Both the position numbers and the translations under genes were made by a program. Positions 1 to 10,984 of a stretch of DNA of 64,000 nucleotides are shown piece by piece; position 1 is the stretch's first letter, and every line of letters begins with the position of its first letter. The notes beneath the pieces were generated by a model, which was given only the letters and a program-made list of their open reading frames with translations, had not been told where the DNA came from and ran no database searches. The DNA is from Lamellibrachia columna (Eukaryota > Annelida > Polychaeta > Sabellida > Siboglinidae), in assembly GCA_963662155.1 (NCBI GenBank), contig OY759270.1, positions 48,764,664-48,828,663 on the forward strand. The letters are read 5' to 3'.

Positions 1-639
1 AACATTATTATACTTACTCATCATATCACCACAGTTTTGTACTTTTTTGTAGTTTTGTAGTGGTGTTGCCTACTCAACTGCATTAAAACTATTTCACTGA
101 TTCTTGTACAAGTCATTATTTTGTGGATTTCAATTGCAATTAACAAGCCACTGGCACCAAACCCAATCGAACTGCCGAAGCGAAGGCGAAGGGAAGCCAC
201 CGGCACCAGCGAAACAAGTGCAAAACAAATATCACCTCACTTCCACATTCATTGTACCTAAAGTTTATTGAGCACCATCAAAGCAATTCTAAGTTAGTTG
301 TTTGGACAAACATGAGGAGTACAGTGAGGCAAGACTGTGCTGCACGGCCATCAAAGTTATGCAACTAGTTCTTGCATTGCGTAACTGCAACAACCAGCCA
401 CACACCGCGCTGCTTGCCAGTCATTTTCTAAACAAAATTATGAAATTAATTATTGCTGTCCGTCTTAACAGGGACACATAGCCAACATATCGTGTCCACT
501 GTCCGCATTCATCAGGAGGGCCCCCATCAGAGGGACATTACCATAGTAAAACAGTCCGTACATTGAGAAAGTATCGTGACATAGCAGGTGTCCGCTCATC
601 GGAGGGTCCGTTGAAGGTACTTCTGTATTTACTGTTTGT
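1..639. other. No recognised feature
   Basis: AT-rich sequence with only short open frames. I see no domain, repeat or splice-bounded exon that I can support. Galactosyltransferase exon 3 should lie to the left of exon 2, but nothing here resembles it. Confidence 0.5.
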
Positions 640-1053
640 TGTAATTCTCCTCTTTGTCCCTAAAGTCCAGTGTGAACCTGTCATCGATACTGGTCCTCAA
701 CTTTCTTTCTTCTTCCATCACTGATCCTGTTTCACTGCTGTTTCCACTCCCATCTCTTCATCTCCCCTCCCCTCCCACTCCCCTCCCACTAAATATATCT
801 TCACACAGTTCTCCCATCTCAGTCTCGGTCTTCCTCTTCTCCTTCTACTCTCCACTCTGAGTGCATCCGCTCTCTTCATCAACCGTACCCCTTCCATTCG
901 TGTCCAGCCCACTTTAACCGACTCCTTACCAGCTTCCTGCTGAGACTCTCTCACACCAACCTCCTCCCTTAACTCCTCCTCCCTTAACTCCTCCGTTCTT
1001 CCCTTGTCTGCTGTTTTCACTCCTACAATTCTTCTCACCCAGTTATTTGGCAA
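640..1053 (-). pseudogene. LINE ORF2 C-terminal fragment
   Basis: The minus-strand frame contains 'MKRADALRVESRRRRGRP' followed by a tryptophan-rich stretch. This is the arginine-rich 'GRPRxRW' tail found after the reverse transcriptase in many RTE-like non-LTR retrotransposons. Upstream it has 'NNWVRRIVGVK', also usual for that tail. No reverse transcriptase domain is attached, so this is a 5'-truncated remnant. Duplicated 'LREE' codons hint at a small in-frame repeat. Family level is inferred from motifs only. Confidence 0.7.
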
Positions 1054-1873
1054 ACTTGGATTTTATCTTATGTTTTTCTGCCACTAGTCTCTAAGCCTTA
1101 CAGGTAGGTGGTGTGATTAAGGCCCTTAACCAGGATTGTGGAAATTTCCAATTTACCAGTTATAATTTTTTATTTACCAGTTACACAAAACTAAAACCAG
1201 TTACACATATATCGGGGGTTAATTGGGAGTGGTCAAAGGAATGTCCAAGATATACATTTACTGTCAAAATCATTAGAGAAACGATACCATGCCAGATGTA
1301 CTGTACACAATATATATTTGAAGAAGAAACTGTACACAATATATATTTGAAGAAGAAACTGTACACAATATATATATATGTGAAGAAGAAACTGTACACA
1401 ATATATATGTGAAGAAGAAACTGCTGAAACTTTACAGCAAAATTAAAAACCAATCGCAAATCCCTAAATTTAAACAGTCCAATGAATCCTGACATTCATA
1501 AAGGTGGTTTGACCCATTCAAAACCAATTTGTCCATATTGCTCTATGGGTTCAGCCCCAGTTGGTCCACAGTAGACCTGTCTCGCCCACTCTGGTATAAC
1601 CCTTTTACTGGCATAAATAAAATAAAAACGTATACTGAATAATGATTTTCGTAACTGCTGCTGCCGCCACATTGTGTTATGGTAGCGATTCACGACAAAA
1701 ATACTGGTTGGCAATAAGAAGATCCGTTTTATTACAATGCAAACACCTTTTTTTACCCCATAATTGGGAAATAAAAACCATTTATGGTCCCACAAAAATC
1801 CCGTTATTGCAAAATATAAAAATCCATTATTTAAAAACAATGCAGCATTTTACACAATTCTTATTTCCATCTG
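1054..1873. repeat. Unassigned DNA with a short tandem repeat
   Basis: Between about 1305 and 1425 a unit of about 30 bp (core 'GAAGAAACTGTACACAATAT') is repeated four times with small length changes. The rest of the stretch shows no coding or mobile-element signal that I recognise. Confidence 0.55.
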
Positions 1874-2216
1874 GCAATAAATGACAAAACTCATAAGGTG
1901 ATAATGGCCTTTCTTATCTCTGCAACAGAAAATAAGACGGGCCTTAATTTGGTAACCCTGTCTGGTAACACTATCTCATGCAGACAATGCCTCATTGTCC
2001 TGCAGCACAGGCTGAAAAGGAACCCTAATTTTTGAGCAACCAGGGCAATAAATGACAAAGCTCATAAGGTAATAATGGCCTTTTTTTATCTCTGCAACAG
2101 AAAATAAAACACGCCTTAATATGTAAGACTATCTGGTAACACTATCTCATGCTGACAAAGGCTCATAGTCTTGCAGCACAGGCTGAAAAAGAACCCTAAT
2201 TTTTGAGCAACTGGGG
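1874..2216. repeat. Tandem duplication, two ~172-bp copies
   Basis: Two diverged direct copies start with 'CAATAAATGACAAA' and end near 'TTTTTGAGCAAC'. The second copy abuts the left arm of the long-inverted-repeat element at 2217. Its 'TTGCAGCACAGG' segment resembles, in inverted form, sequence just outside that element's right arm ('CCTGCTGCAGGACT'). The duplicated unit may therefore be an outer part of the same mobile element. Confidence 0.6.
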
Positions 2217-3330
2217 CCGGAAGTATAACATTTGTCACTATGGCTGAAATTGATCTTTGGGGTGTTGAGTTCACGAAATTATAAGATGACATTTTCTAAA
2301 GTTGGTGCGAACAAGATGGTGGCTTTTTCCAAAATGGCTGCCTGTCTATCATTGAAATGTCATTCCTCCAAAACTATAGCACTATAGGTGATCTTGCTGT
2401 CAAACACTAGGTTTATGGGGTCAATAAGTTCAATAAAACTATTTGTAACACTGTCAGATGATGGGTTTCCGTCTGTCTGTCTGTTGCCAATTTTCGTTTC
2501 AATGCGATAACTTGAGTACCATCTGTCCGATCTTAATAATACTTCACATGTACATTGATATCAATCATGGGAAGACACTTGAAAGTGAGGTTTGTCGGCT
2601 AAAGGTCAAGATCACCAGAGCTAAAAATAGATTGTTTTCACGCATTTTCGTTTCCGTGCAATAACTCGACTACAGTGTGCCCGATCTTCACATGTACATT
2701 GATACTGATCGGGGTAAGACACCTATTGAAAGTGAGGTTGGTCAGCCGAAGGTCAAGGTCACCAGTGCTAAAATTTAAATATGCCCTCATTTTAGTGATA
2801 GCTCACCAGCGGTGGCATTTTGTTTTACAAACAATTTTCTAGTATATAAAATATTCTGCACGACTGCAGAATTTGATGCCTCCGCTTCCAAGAAACATCT
2901 ATTGCAGATATCTGACACTGACAAATATGTATTCTGTCCAGAGCCATTCACTGCCAAAGATCCTGGTATTTATCCAGATGTACACAAAGTCCAATCCCTT
3001 TGGTCTGCCAGCACTGAACATCAGAATGATGTAGTTAAAAAACGTTTGCCCCAAAAGTTAGAAATTCTGAGTGGTAAAATAACATTTCAGCACCACACAA
3101 GTTGCAGAAGTACTTATACTAGTTCCTTGCATCTGAAGAGACTTGCAGAAAAGCATTGAAAACAGGGAGAAACCCCAGCACAAGACTTAGTGATGATAGA
3201 CTGGTGGCCATTTTGGGAAAATGGCCGCCATCCTGTTTGCACCAACTTTAGAAAATGTCATCTTATAATTTCGTGAACTTAACACCCCAAAGATCAATTT
3301 TAACCATAGTGACAAATGTTATACTTCCGG
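2217..3330. mobile_element. DNA transposon with ~120-bp terminal inverted repeats
   Basis: The left arm (2217-2338) and right arm (3208-3330) are near-perfect reverse complements. Both begin 'CCGGAAGTATAACATTTG' and share 'TTATAAGATGACATTTTC' further in. The core holds a duplicated ~170-bp segment (about 2480-2790) with the 'AGGTCAAG(G/A)TCACCAG' motif and an open frame (2812-3159). I could not define a target-site duplication, partly because the flanks also show inverted similarity, so superfamily is open. It lies just left of galactosyltransferase exon 2 and inside that gene's intron 2 if the gene continues leftward. Confidence 0.75.
2812..3159 (+). CDS. Open frame inside the long-TIR element
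   Basis: An uninterrupted frame of 115 codons with no good ATG at its start. A plausible splice acceptor ('CGACTGCAG') precedes codon 20 or so, suggesting an internal or last exon of a spliced transposon gene rather than a free-standing gene. The C-terminal part has 'FQHHTSCRSTYTS', a His/Cys cluster of the kind seen near the N-terminus of some animal transposon proteins. I do not recognise the family. It ends in a TGA before the right inverted repeat, so it is fully contained in the element. Confidence 0.35.
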   Translation: MAFCFTNNFLVYKIFCTTAEFDASASKKHLLQISDTDKYVFCPEPFTAKDPGIYPDVHKVQSLWSASTEHQNDVVKKRLPQKLEILSGKITFQHHTSCRSTYTSSLHLKRLAEKH

Positions 3331-3493
3331 TACACTTTATTTTGCTGGCCCCTGCTGCAGGACTATCAGGACATATGTCACCCAGAACTGTTCAAATGAA
3401 GGTCCAGTACAGCATGTCACATATTACATGTGACATTTGCTCTAAATACAACTGCACTGCACTGAAATGAATGTACAGGAAAAAGAAGCTCAC

Positions 3494-3726
3494 CTGTTCT
3501 ATAATAAATATGCCATAATCGAGCTGCTGTCTCTGTAGTATTGGATGCATGTGGTTAAGAAAGACGCGCAGGTGTGCATCACGGTCGCGATATGGCACGA
3601 TGACAGCGACACGATATAGAGCCACACAGTTGCGTGGGCTAAAGCGACCTCCAGGCTGAAGGTCCTTTTGGTTCTTTTCAAGTTCGTCCCAACTTGGCGA
3701 TGTCTTATTGATGTACAGACGTCCAA
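3494..3726 (-). CDS. Beta-1,4-galactosyltransferase, exon 2
   Basis: This exon encodes the entry into the B4GALT catalytic domain, a Golgi-lumen enzyme that transfers galactose from UDP-Gal to terminal GlcNAc. Diagnostic residues are 'PGGRFSPRNC', the donor-binding strand 'VAVIVPYRDR' and 'HPILQRQQLDYGIFIIEQ'. The acceptor is 'TTTGTTTCCAG' just above 3726 and the donor is 'CAG|GTGAGC' at 3494/3493. The exon is 233 nt, enters in phase 1 and leaves in phase 0, matching my recollection of vertebrate B4GALT exon 2. Exon 1 at 25924-25648 ends in the matching phase and the junction recreates the conserved 'CPxxPPxLVGxL' stem/catalytic boundary. Which B4GALT paralogue this is cannot be decided from two exons. 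Later exons (DxD metal site and acceptor site) are outside the window. Confidence 0.93.
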
Positions 3727-3825
3727 CTGGAAACAAAGTCATGACAATTAAAATAAAAACATACAGACACAAATCATCCTACTGACAATTAATTATGCAA
3801 GGGAGATGACAACAACACTAAAACC

Positions 3826-4090
3826 AAACTTGGGGTCAATCACATTTTAATTGTAACTGATTTATTATTTATGACCAATTCCAGAATTGGAATTTTGTTT
3901 TTAAAAGTAATTGTTTCAATTACTTTTTCAATTACTTTTTTAATTACATCACGTAACTTTTAAATAAATATTATTCACAACAAATAATCAATAAAATATA
4001 ATATGTTGCGTGCAGAAATTAAATAAAGCTGTTCTAATGAGTCTAAAATAGACATGTACTAAATTTTTGGCACTGAGTATTTCTATGGTT
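3826..4090 (+). mobile_element. hAT-like MITE fragment, 'GGGGTCAAT' family
   Basis: Begins 'CTTGGGGTCAATCACA' and carries 'CCAATTCCAGAATTGGAAT', then 'TTACATCACGTAACTTTT' and 'CAAATAATCAATAAAAT'. The same blocks occur in the same order in the reverse complement of 27192-27605, so both are copies of one family. A clear right terminus is not visible. See also the copy with intact ends at 35698-36312. Confidence 0.65.
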
Positions 4091-4935
4091 GCTCCATCCA
4101 CATATAACATTCATTTAGAATGTCAAGTTGGTGAGTTAACGAAATCGCAGCAGCAAAAGTGCAATCATTACAATTAATGCAAATAATGACTTCTAAAAAC
4201 AATTTAAAGCGAAAATTAAAAACACAACAAATGTTTTAAAAAATATTAATTAAAAATTATAATACTCATGAAGTGGAAACCAAATTAAGCTTTCTTGACT
4301 CAATGGTATTGTTGTGTTAATGCTGACTATCATAACGGTGCAACCATCTAGGGTGATAGATTATACTTGGCTTGTGTTGATTGCCCTAGCAACAAAGCTT
4401 AATGGTATTAACAGCGTGAACATTAAGTGCCTTCACAATAAATATTGGTCAACAAGCCTTCCTGCAGAAGTGTTCATAGCATATAATAGTCCTTTCAGCG
4501 GCTATCAAACATCTTACTCCCACTCGCTATTCATTTTATGGCTATTCAATTATTGACTTTGAGTTTGATGAGAAATTTGTGTACTATATTCAATCCTAAT
4601 AATGTAGGCCTGACTGATTTCTAAAAATAACTTATTTATAGAGACTAGCGTACAGTTACACCCACCCATGGAGCCACAGGGGTGAAATCACACTTGAATA
4701 GGCTGCCATTATAAAGTTTTTGAATCTTTGGATTCCAGGAAAATTTTTCCTTTAAAATTCCACAGCACATTTATCCTCTATTAATATATACTGTGTGAAA
4801 TTTGTGAAAATGATGCCTTGTTTTCAGAAAAATGCATCCAAAGCCCTCAATTTCGACCAATTTTTGAAATGTTGGTGCGAATGGTCTTTGTCTGTCTAAT
4901 GCCATCAAATGAAAGATCTAATGCATTAACGTTAC
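4091..4935. other. AT-rich intronic DNA, nothing recognised
   Basis: No domain-bearing frame, repeat structure or terminal inverted repeat that I can support. The last 100 bases may be an outer part of the following long-TIR element. Confidence 0.45.
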
Positions 4936-5044
4936 TAAGATATGGGTCATTCCGTGTCAACTTAACCAATAGTAAAAAAGTTGATGTCTCAGAATTTGCT
5001 TAAATTTTAACCAAGGAATGTGTAGCTATATCTGAGCACTTCTG

Positions 5045-5490
5045 CAAAAACACCAAGGAATTGCATGTGCGTGTAATGCCCTATAATGTGAACAGGGGGT
5101 AAGTGCACAAAAACACCAAGGAATTGCATGTGTGTGTAATGCCCTATAATGTGAACAGGGGGTAAGTGCACAAAAACACCAAGGAATTGCATGTGTGTGT
5201 AATGCCCTATAATGTGAACAGGGGGTAAGTGCACAAAAACACCAAGGAATTGCATGTGTGTGTAATGCCCTATAATGTGAACAGGGGGTAAGTGCACAAA
5301 AACACCAAGGAATTGCATGTGTGTGTAATGCCCTATAATGTGAACAGGGGGTAAGTGCACAAAAACACCAAGGAATTGCATGTGTGTGTAATGCCCTATA
5401 ATGTGAACAGGGGGTAAGTGCACAAAAACACCAAGGAATTGCATGTGTGTGTAATGCCCTATAATGTGAACAGGGGGTAAGTGCACAAAA
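5045..5490. repeat. 63-bp minisatellite, about 7 copies
   Basis: Seven nearly identical direct units containing 'ACACCAAGGAATTGCATG' and 'TAATGCCCTATAATGTG'. The unit is 63 bp, a multiple of three, so it keeps open frames of 150-170 codons that have no other sign of coding. The unit is a part of the long-TIR element arm, and a related 32-bp array occurs in its other arm at 7085-7205. Confidence 0.95.
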
Positions 5491-5589
5491 ACACACCCGT
5501 TATTTTGATCTGTTTTCAGGTGGGACAAGTCATATGACCATCATTTTTTTAAAACTGTGACTGGTCCTTTATTAAGTAAACAACATATT

Positions 5590-7050
5590 GAAATTTCCGG
5601 ATGGTGTTCTGCCACATTTATTTTGGATATTGCCAATTTGGAAGAAATTTAGAAGAAAACACCATTGGGCAGAACAGTAACTTTCAGCTGCAATGTAAAT
5701 TAAATAACACAGAAGTACTCAGACATGAAATTGAAAATGTCACTGGCGATTGCTGGATCGTTAATGTATATAATGAACAACAGAGGCAATAATATTGATC
5801 ATTGTGGAACACCAGTGGTAATACCTAATTCTTCAGATTTAATGTTTCCAAATTGTACATAAATATTATTGTTTATGATTTGATAAATAATTCTTAATCA
5901 GATTAAGTGCTGTGCCTTTTATGCCATAATACTTTAGTTTATCTGAGTATTTTATGGTAAATAGTGTCAAACGCTTTTGACAAATCAAGATATATATTTA
6001 TTGGAGTGAATGATTTGTCCAGTGCCTGTATAATTCTGTCTATGATTTCTAGGGTTCAGTTGAATGTTTCTTTCTGAAACCATATTGGCTACTGAAGTAT
6101 AACGTCCTGGTGTGGAAGTACTCACGTAGCTGGTCAAACAAGATTCTCCCAAAATTTTGTAAGACCGAAATTGGACGGTAGTTATCAAAGATGGTATTAT
6201 CACTCTTTTTGAAAATTGGTAATACTTTAGCAAGTTTTTATTTTTCAAGAAATATACCTGTTTACAATGATTGATTATTATTGTGGTGACTATTTTGTAA
6301 ATTTCATGTTTTCTTGTTTTTAATAATTTGGTTGATGTGCCGTATTTACCACTGCTAGATTTAGGATGCAAACTGTCAATTATATTGATGGTTATATCTT
6401 TGTTTATAGCTTTGAATTGGAAACTATGTGTAATTGGGTTTTCCAAATAATCTGTATAACTTTTATCATTATTTATTTGTGAAGCAAGTTTGGGTCCATT
6501 ATTTGTAAAGAATTAATTAAATTGATTAGCAATTCCCTTTTTATCATTAATAATGTTCCCATCAATATTAAAGAAGCAAGGAAATTGTTCTTTCATTGGC
6601 GTTTTATTAATTATTTCTTTAATAATAGGCCAGGTCTTTTTTGTATCATTCTTATATTTCTGAAAAGTGGATTCATAATATGTTTTGTTTCGCTAATATT
6701 TGTTTCGTATTTTTTTTTACAAGTGTGCAGATTTAATGATTTGATGTCTAGCTGTGTTTATAGGGGTTTGTTTAGATTTTAGATATAGTTTATCTCTAAA
6801 CATTATTGACCTAATGTTACCTTGAGTAATCCAAGGCGATTTCTTATATTTATGTTTGTTATATTTAACTGTTTTTTGTAGGTAAGCATTTCAACAGAGC
6901 ACTAGAAATAGTTTTCTCAAGGATGTTATAGTTTTCGTTGGGATTACCTTCAATTTTCTTATTTAGTTTACCATGAATATTTGAGTTTATTAATTCTAAT
7001 CTAAACTCTTCAAGCAAATGTAAAAGCACCTGAAAACAGATAGAAATAAT
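5590..7050 (-). pseudogene. Degenerate LINE reverse transcriptase (CR1/L2/Jockey group)
   Basis: Read on the minus strand, the pieces come in reverse-transcriptase order: 'LHPKSSSGKYGTSTKLLK' (the usual 'KSSGxDGI' region), 'VTTIIINHC', 'QYGFRKKHSTE'-like and 'KAFDT'-like sequence in shifted frames, then 'GVPQxSILLPLLFIIYIND'. Many stops and frameshifts break the frame. It sits inside the long-TIR element, so it probably inserted there. Family assignment is by motif and is approximate. Confidence 0.7.
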
Positions 7051-7084
7051 AGGCGCATTTTTGGGCGCATACCTCTTGTTCCAA

Positions 7085-7205
7085 TTATAGAGCATTACAG
7101 ACACAATTTGTTCCCATTATAGGGCATTACAGACACAATTTGTTCCCATTATAGGGCATTACAGACACAATTTGTTCCCATTAAAGGGTGTTATAGACAC
7201 AATTT
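7085..7205. repeat. 32-bp tandem repeat, ~4 copies
   Basis: Direct units with core 'GGGCATTACAGACACAATTT' followed by 'GTTCCCATTATA'. The reverse complement contains 'TAATGCCCTATAATG', the same motif found in the 63-bp array of the opposite arm. Confidence 0.85.
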
Positions 7206-7390
7206 GCATGTAAATGCTTAGTTCTTTTGCAGAAGTGTTCAGGTGTAGCTACTTATTCGTTTATTAAAATTTAAGCAAATTCTTAGACATAAACTTTTGA
7301 AATGTCATGAAAATTGGTTGATTTGAAATGGAATGACCCATATGTGATATAAACAAATTATTAATCAAGTGAAATCCTCATTTTCCTGGG

Positions 7391-7392
<2 letters not shown>

Positions 7393-7427
<35 letters not shown>

Positions 7428-7439
7428 TATATATATATA

Positions 7440-7517
<78 letters not shown>

Positions 7518-7520
7518 TAT
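7393..7520. repeat. (TA)n microsatellite
   Basis: About 128 bp of alternating TA with three short interruptions. It lies at the edge of the long-TIR element, next to 'CATTTTCCTGGGGACTATAT'. The inverse of that flank borders another (TA)n near 12334, so the flank is repeat-derived. Confidence 0.95.
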
Positions 7521-7539
7521 CAGCCTGAAAAATACAAAT

Positions 7540-7727
7540 GCATTGAATTACTATGGCATGATATAACCCACACCTGGTGTTGTTATGTAAACGCCTTTGA
7601 TGGTGTTATGATTTGAAACTTCGAGCACTACAGCCAAGAAGAGAATAAACAGTGTCGGTGCCAGGACACAACCATGTTTAACTAAGTTTTCGACAGGAAA
7701 TGCATCCATCATCTCACCGTAGTTTAA
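7540..7727 (-). pseudogene. LINE reverse transcriptase, 3' piece of a split copy
   Basis: The minus frame reads 'GEMMDAFPVENLVKHGCVLA' and then 'PTLFILFLAVVLEVS', which is the 'PVxxGVKQGCVLAPTLF' reverse transcriptase block B. It continues the fragment at 10984-10243, from which it is separated by a plus-strand CR1-like LINE. The copy ends near a (TA)n tract. Confidence 0.75.
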
Positions 7728-7728
7728 A

Positions 7729-10236
7729 AATAATTTCAGGAAATTCAAAATTAACTATTGGATTAGTTTACCAAAGTCCAAACATAAACGAAGAGGATAA
7801 CACAAAAATACAAAATGCTATAAAGGAAGTTAGTAAAGGGGAATGTATCATAATAGCAGATTTTAACCATGGACACATATAACATAAATCTCTACAGAGT
7901 ACAGGAGGTGAGGACCAACATTTTCTATTTTTAATTCAGGATAGCTTCCCTACTCAGCACGTGCTAGAACCAACCAGGGGAGAAAATGTATTAGATATAG
8001 TTTTATCATCACAAAAAGAATTAGTGGACAATGTAAAAATACATTGGGTAACAGTGACCACAATCAAATACATTTTGACATCAATGTAAAATCAGAAAGT
8101 AAAAATAAAAAAACGTATAGGAGAAACTTCCACAAAGGTAACTATAAAGATACTAAAAAATACTTAGCAAAGCTAGATTGGAATAACATGCTGATGAATA
8201 AGACCGCAATTGAATGTCGGAATATTCTAAAATATGAAATTGAGAGTATCATCGATAAATTTGTTCCCTTGAAAAAACAAGGAAAACGGTCTACAAAGAA
8301 ACACTTGTCAAAAGAAGCTATTAGAAAAATAGTGTTTAAGCAAACTATGTGGAGGGTTTAATTACAAAGAGGCGCTTAACCAGGCTACAACTGAAATTAG
8401 AAAACCTTTGAAAAAAAATTGGCAGGTAATATAAAAAATTACAGCAAGAGTTTCTATGCTTATGTAAGGAGTAAACAGAAAGTTCGAGATAAGGTCGGAC
8501 CACTGGAAAACAACAGGGGAAACATAATTTCAGACGGGTTTCAAATGGCAGAGGTCCTGAATGAGTATTTCAGCTCAGTTTTTACCACAGAACATATCAG
8601 CTGACTTCCAGTTCCATTTACAAAATTTTAGGGCAATAAATCAGAACATTTAGGGCAGTTATTTGTAACTCCTGAAATGATAAAAAAAAAATTAAGAAGA
8701 TGAAAGATAATAAATCACCTGGAGTTGATGGGATACCACCAAAACTGCTTAAGGAAATTGTTGAGCAAATTAGTACACCACTTGCAAAATTGTTTAACTT
8801 GTCACTAGAAGAAGGAATAGTTCCTTCAGAATGGAAAGAAGCAAATATTACGCCGCTATTTAAGAAGGGATCGAGGAAGAAGCCAGAAAATTACAGACCA
8901 GTGAGTTTAACATCAGTTGTATGTAAATTACTAAAAACATTAATTAGAGACCACATGGTGGAATTCCTTGTAAAACACAAATTAATAAATATATCTCAAC
9001 AGGGGTTCCTAAAAGCAAGGTCATGTCTAACCAATATCTTGTATTTTTTGGAAGAAATTACAAAGTGGGTAGATGACGGGTCACCAGTGGATGTTGTCTA
9101 CTTAGATTTTCAGAAAGCTTTTGATAAAGTGCCACATCAAAGATTGTTACTTAAACTAAAAGCCCATGGTATAGGTAATGATGTAATCAACTGGATAGAA
9201 AAGTGGCTTACACACAGAAGACAGAGAGTAATAGTAGATGTTGAGACTTCAAACTGGAAATCGGTTTTGAGTCGGGTACCACAGGTATCAGTATTAGGCC
9301 CTATACTGTTTTTAATATAATATATATAAATGATTTGGAAGATGACATATCTAGCAAAGTACTAAAATTTGTAGATGACACAAAAGTATTCAGAAAGGTT
9401 ACTAATGATACAGATAAACAAAGTTTACAGGATGATCTAGATAAATTAGTTAAATGGTCAGAAAAATGGCAAATGTTATTCAATTTTGGGAAGTGTAAAT
9501 ATATACACATAGGACATGGAAACATGGACAAAGAATATAAAATGGGGGATGCTGTGCTAGGTAGAACCACACAAGAAAAGAACTTAGGAGTAACATTTAG
9601 TGCTGACATGAAAGTTTCAGAGCAATGTGGGTTTGCTGCTTCGAAACGAAATAAAATTCTAGGGCTAATTAGGAGAACTATCATGTATAAAGAGAAACAG
9701 CTAATTGTACCCCTGTACAAAGCAATAGTTAGACCACATTTGGAATATCGTATTCAAGCATGGAGGCTGTATCGTAAAAAGGATTTACACAAGCTAGAAA
9801 GAATACAACGAAGAGCAAGTAAAATTATTCCAGAATTGACAACACTAGAGACCAGGAGACTAAATAGAAGTGTTTAAAATAGTGAACGGTTATGAAGATG
9901 TTGATAGGAATATGTTCTTCAAACTTAAAGAAGGCAGTAGAACCAGAGGACACAAAGCAGCATTAGTTAAGGAGCAGTGTAGGTTGGACATGAGAAAGTA
10001 CTCTTTCTCACAGAGGGTGATAAATGAACGGAACAAACTACCAAATGATTGTGTTAATGCTAGTGGTGTGAATATGTTTAAAAATAGAATTGACAGATAT
10101 TTGATAAGGGAAAGCTACACATAGATGAGAAAATTGTTGGACTCTCGATAAGTGGTAAAGCCAATGGCTTCCTTGTCCACTTGCCATATGGAAACTGCTT
10201 GGGATGGCAATCTTGTTAAATCTTGTTAAATCATGT
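7729..10236 (+). mobile_element. CR1-like LINE copy A, 5'-truncated
   Basis: Plus-strand remnant of the same family as the better copy at 31981-35342. It starts inside the endonuclease domain ('SGNSKLTIGLVYQSPN'), continues with 'HGHI' and 'GNSDHNQIHFDI', then the reverse transcriptase: 'KSPGVDGIPPKLLKEI', 'YLDFQKAFDKVPHQRL', 'VPQVSVLGPILFLI' and 'FVDDTK' in place of 'FADDTK'. At least five frameshifts or stops break it. The 3' end is 'CCACTTGCCATATGG' and then 'TCTTGTTAAA' twice, the family's tail. It inserted into a minus-strand LINE whose halves flank it. Confidence 0.93.
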
Positions 10237-10242
10237 CAATCA

Positions 10243-10984
10243 TCACCTGTGCTTACATGCCCTCGTGAAATACATGCAGCATCAACATGTCAGGGCAGCC
10301 AAATTTTGAGAGAAGTCGCCGGAGACAAGGGCGACTGATCGAGTCCAATGCTTTTGAAAAATCAATGAATGCAATGTAAAGCAGTTTGTTCTGTTTGGCT
10401 GCCTTCTCTTGCAGCTGTTGAAAGGTGATCGTGCTGCGTGATGAACGAAATCCACACTGTGCTTCTGGAAGGACATCATTTGCAAAGACCAGCAATCGCT
10501 GCAGCAGAATTTTTGCAAAGATTTTGTTTGCAATGGACATTATTGAGATTCCGCGATAGTTGCCGCAGTCCTGCCGATCTCCTTTACGTTTATAGATGTT
10601 CACAATCAGCGCATCTTTGAAGTCCAGCGGCAGTTCACCAGACTCCCAGTAGCAGATTGGCAACGAGGTTGGTTGGTACCTTCTGGTACAGGCTTTAGTT
10701 ATGCGTCTAGTGTGGTAGTGGGTAGTTGTGCTTGTCACTTCTGCTTTCAGCTCCCACCGCTGGCTAGCTTCGGCGAAAAGCAAGTCGAGTGCATAAGTCT
10801 TGCCTGCCAGTACAGTAGCCTCTCCTAAGGCAAGACTCTCGCCGTAACTCGAGGTAACCAATGGAAACTGGTCAACGTGAGGGACCAGACAAATCAGGTG
10901 AAGGATCTCGGAGCAACATTGGGCCCTAGAGGTGCATCGTGCATGACCCACCGACGTGTGGAATATGCTCTGCCAATCACCAAC
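10243..10984 (-). pseudogene. LINE reverse transcriptase, middle piece of a split copy
   Basis: The minus frame encodes 'LPLDFKDALIVNIYKRKGDR', 'DCGNYRGISIMSIANKIFA', 'EAQCGFRSSRST' and 'LYIAFIDFSKALDSI', the front half of a non-LTR reverse transcriptase, with the catalytic block A aspartate in 'FIDFSKA'. It is contiguous in protein order with 7727-7540 downstream. A hAT MITE cuts it on the upstream side at 10985-11984. No methionine or 5' end is identifiable. Confidence 0.85.

Larger units (their letters stand above)
4936..7345. mobile_element. Long-inverted-repeat element interrupted by a LINE
   Basis: The left arm starts 'TATGGGTCATTCC' and continues with 'GTCTCAGAATTTGCTTAAAT'. The right arm, read on the minus strand, starts 'TATGGGTCATTCC' and continues 'GTCTAAGAATTTGCTTAAAT'. 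Both arms then share 'CACTTCTGCAAAA', the 'TAATGCCCTATAATG' satellite motif and 'ATCTGTTTTCAGGTG', so the inverted similarity runs for several hundred bases. The middle (about 5590-7050) is a decayed reverse transcriptase. A third partial copy of the arm lies at 12640-12790. Superfamily unknown. Confidence 0.7.

Noticed and set aside
5007..5528. Frame of 173 codons with a 21-residue repeat
   Set aside because: The 63-bp satellite keeps two minus frames open equally; neither has a plausible promoter or non-repeat domain.
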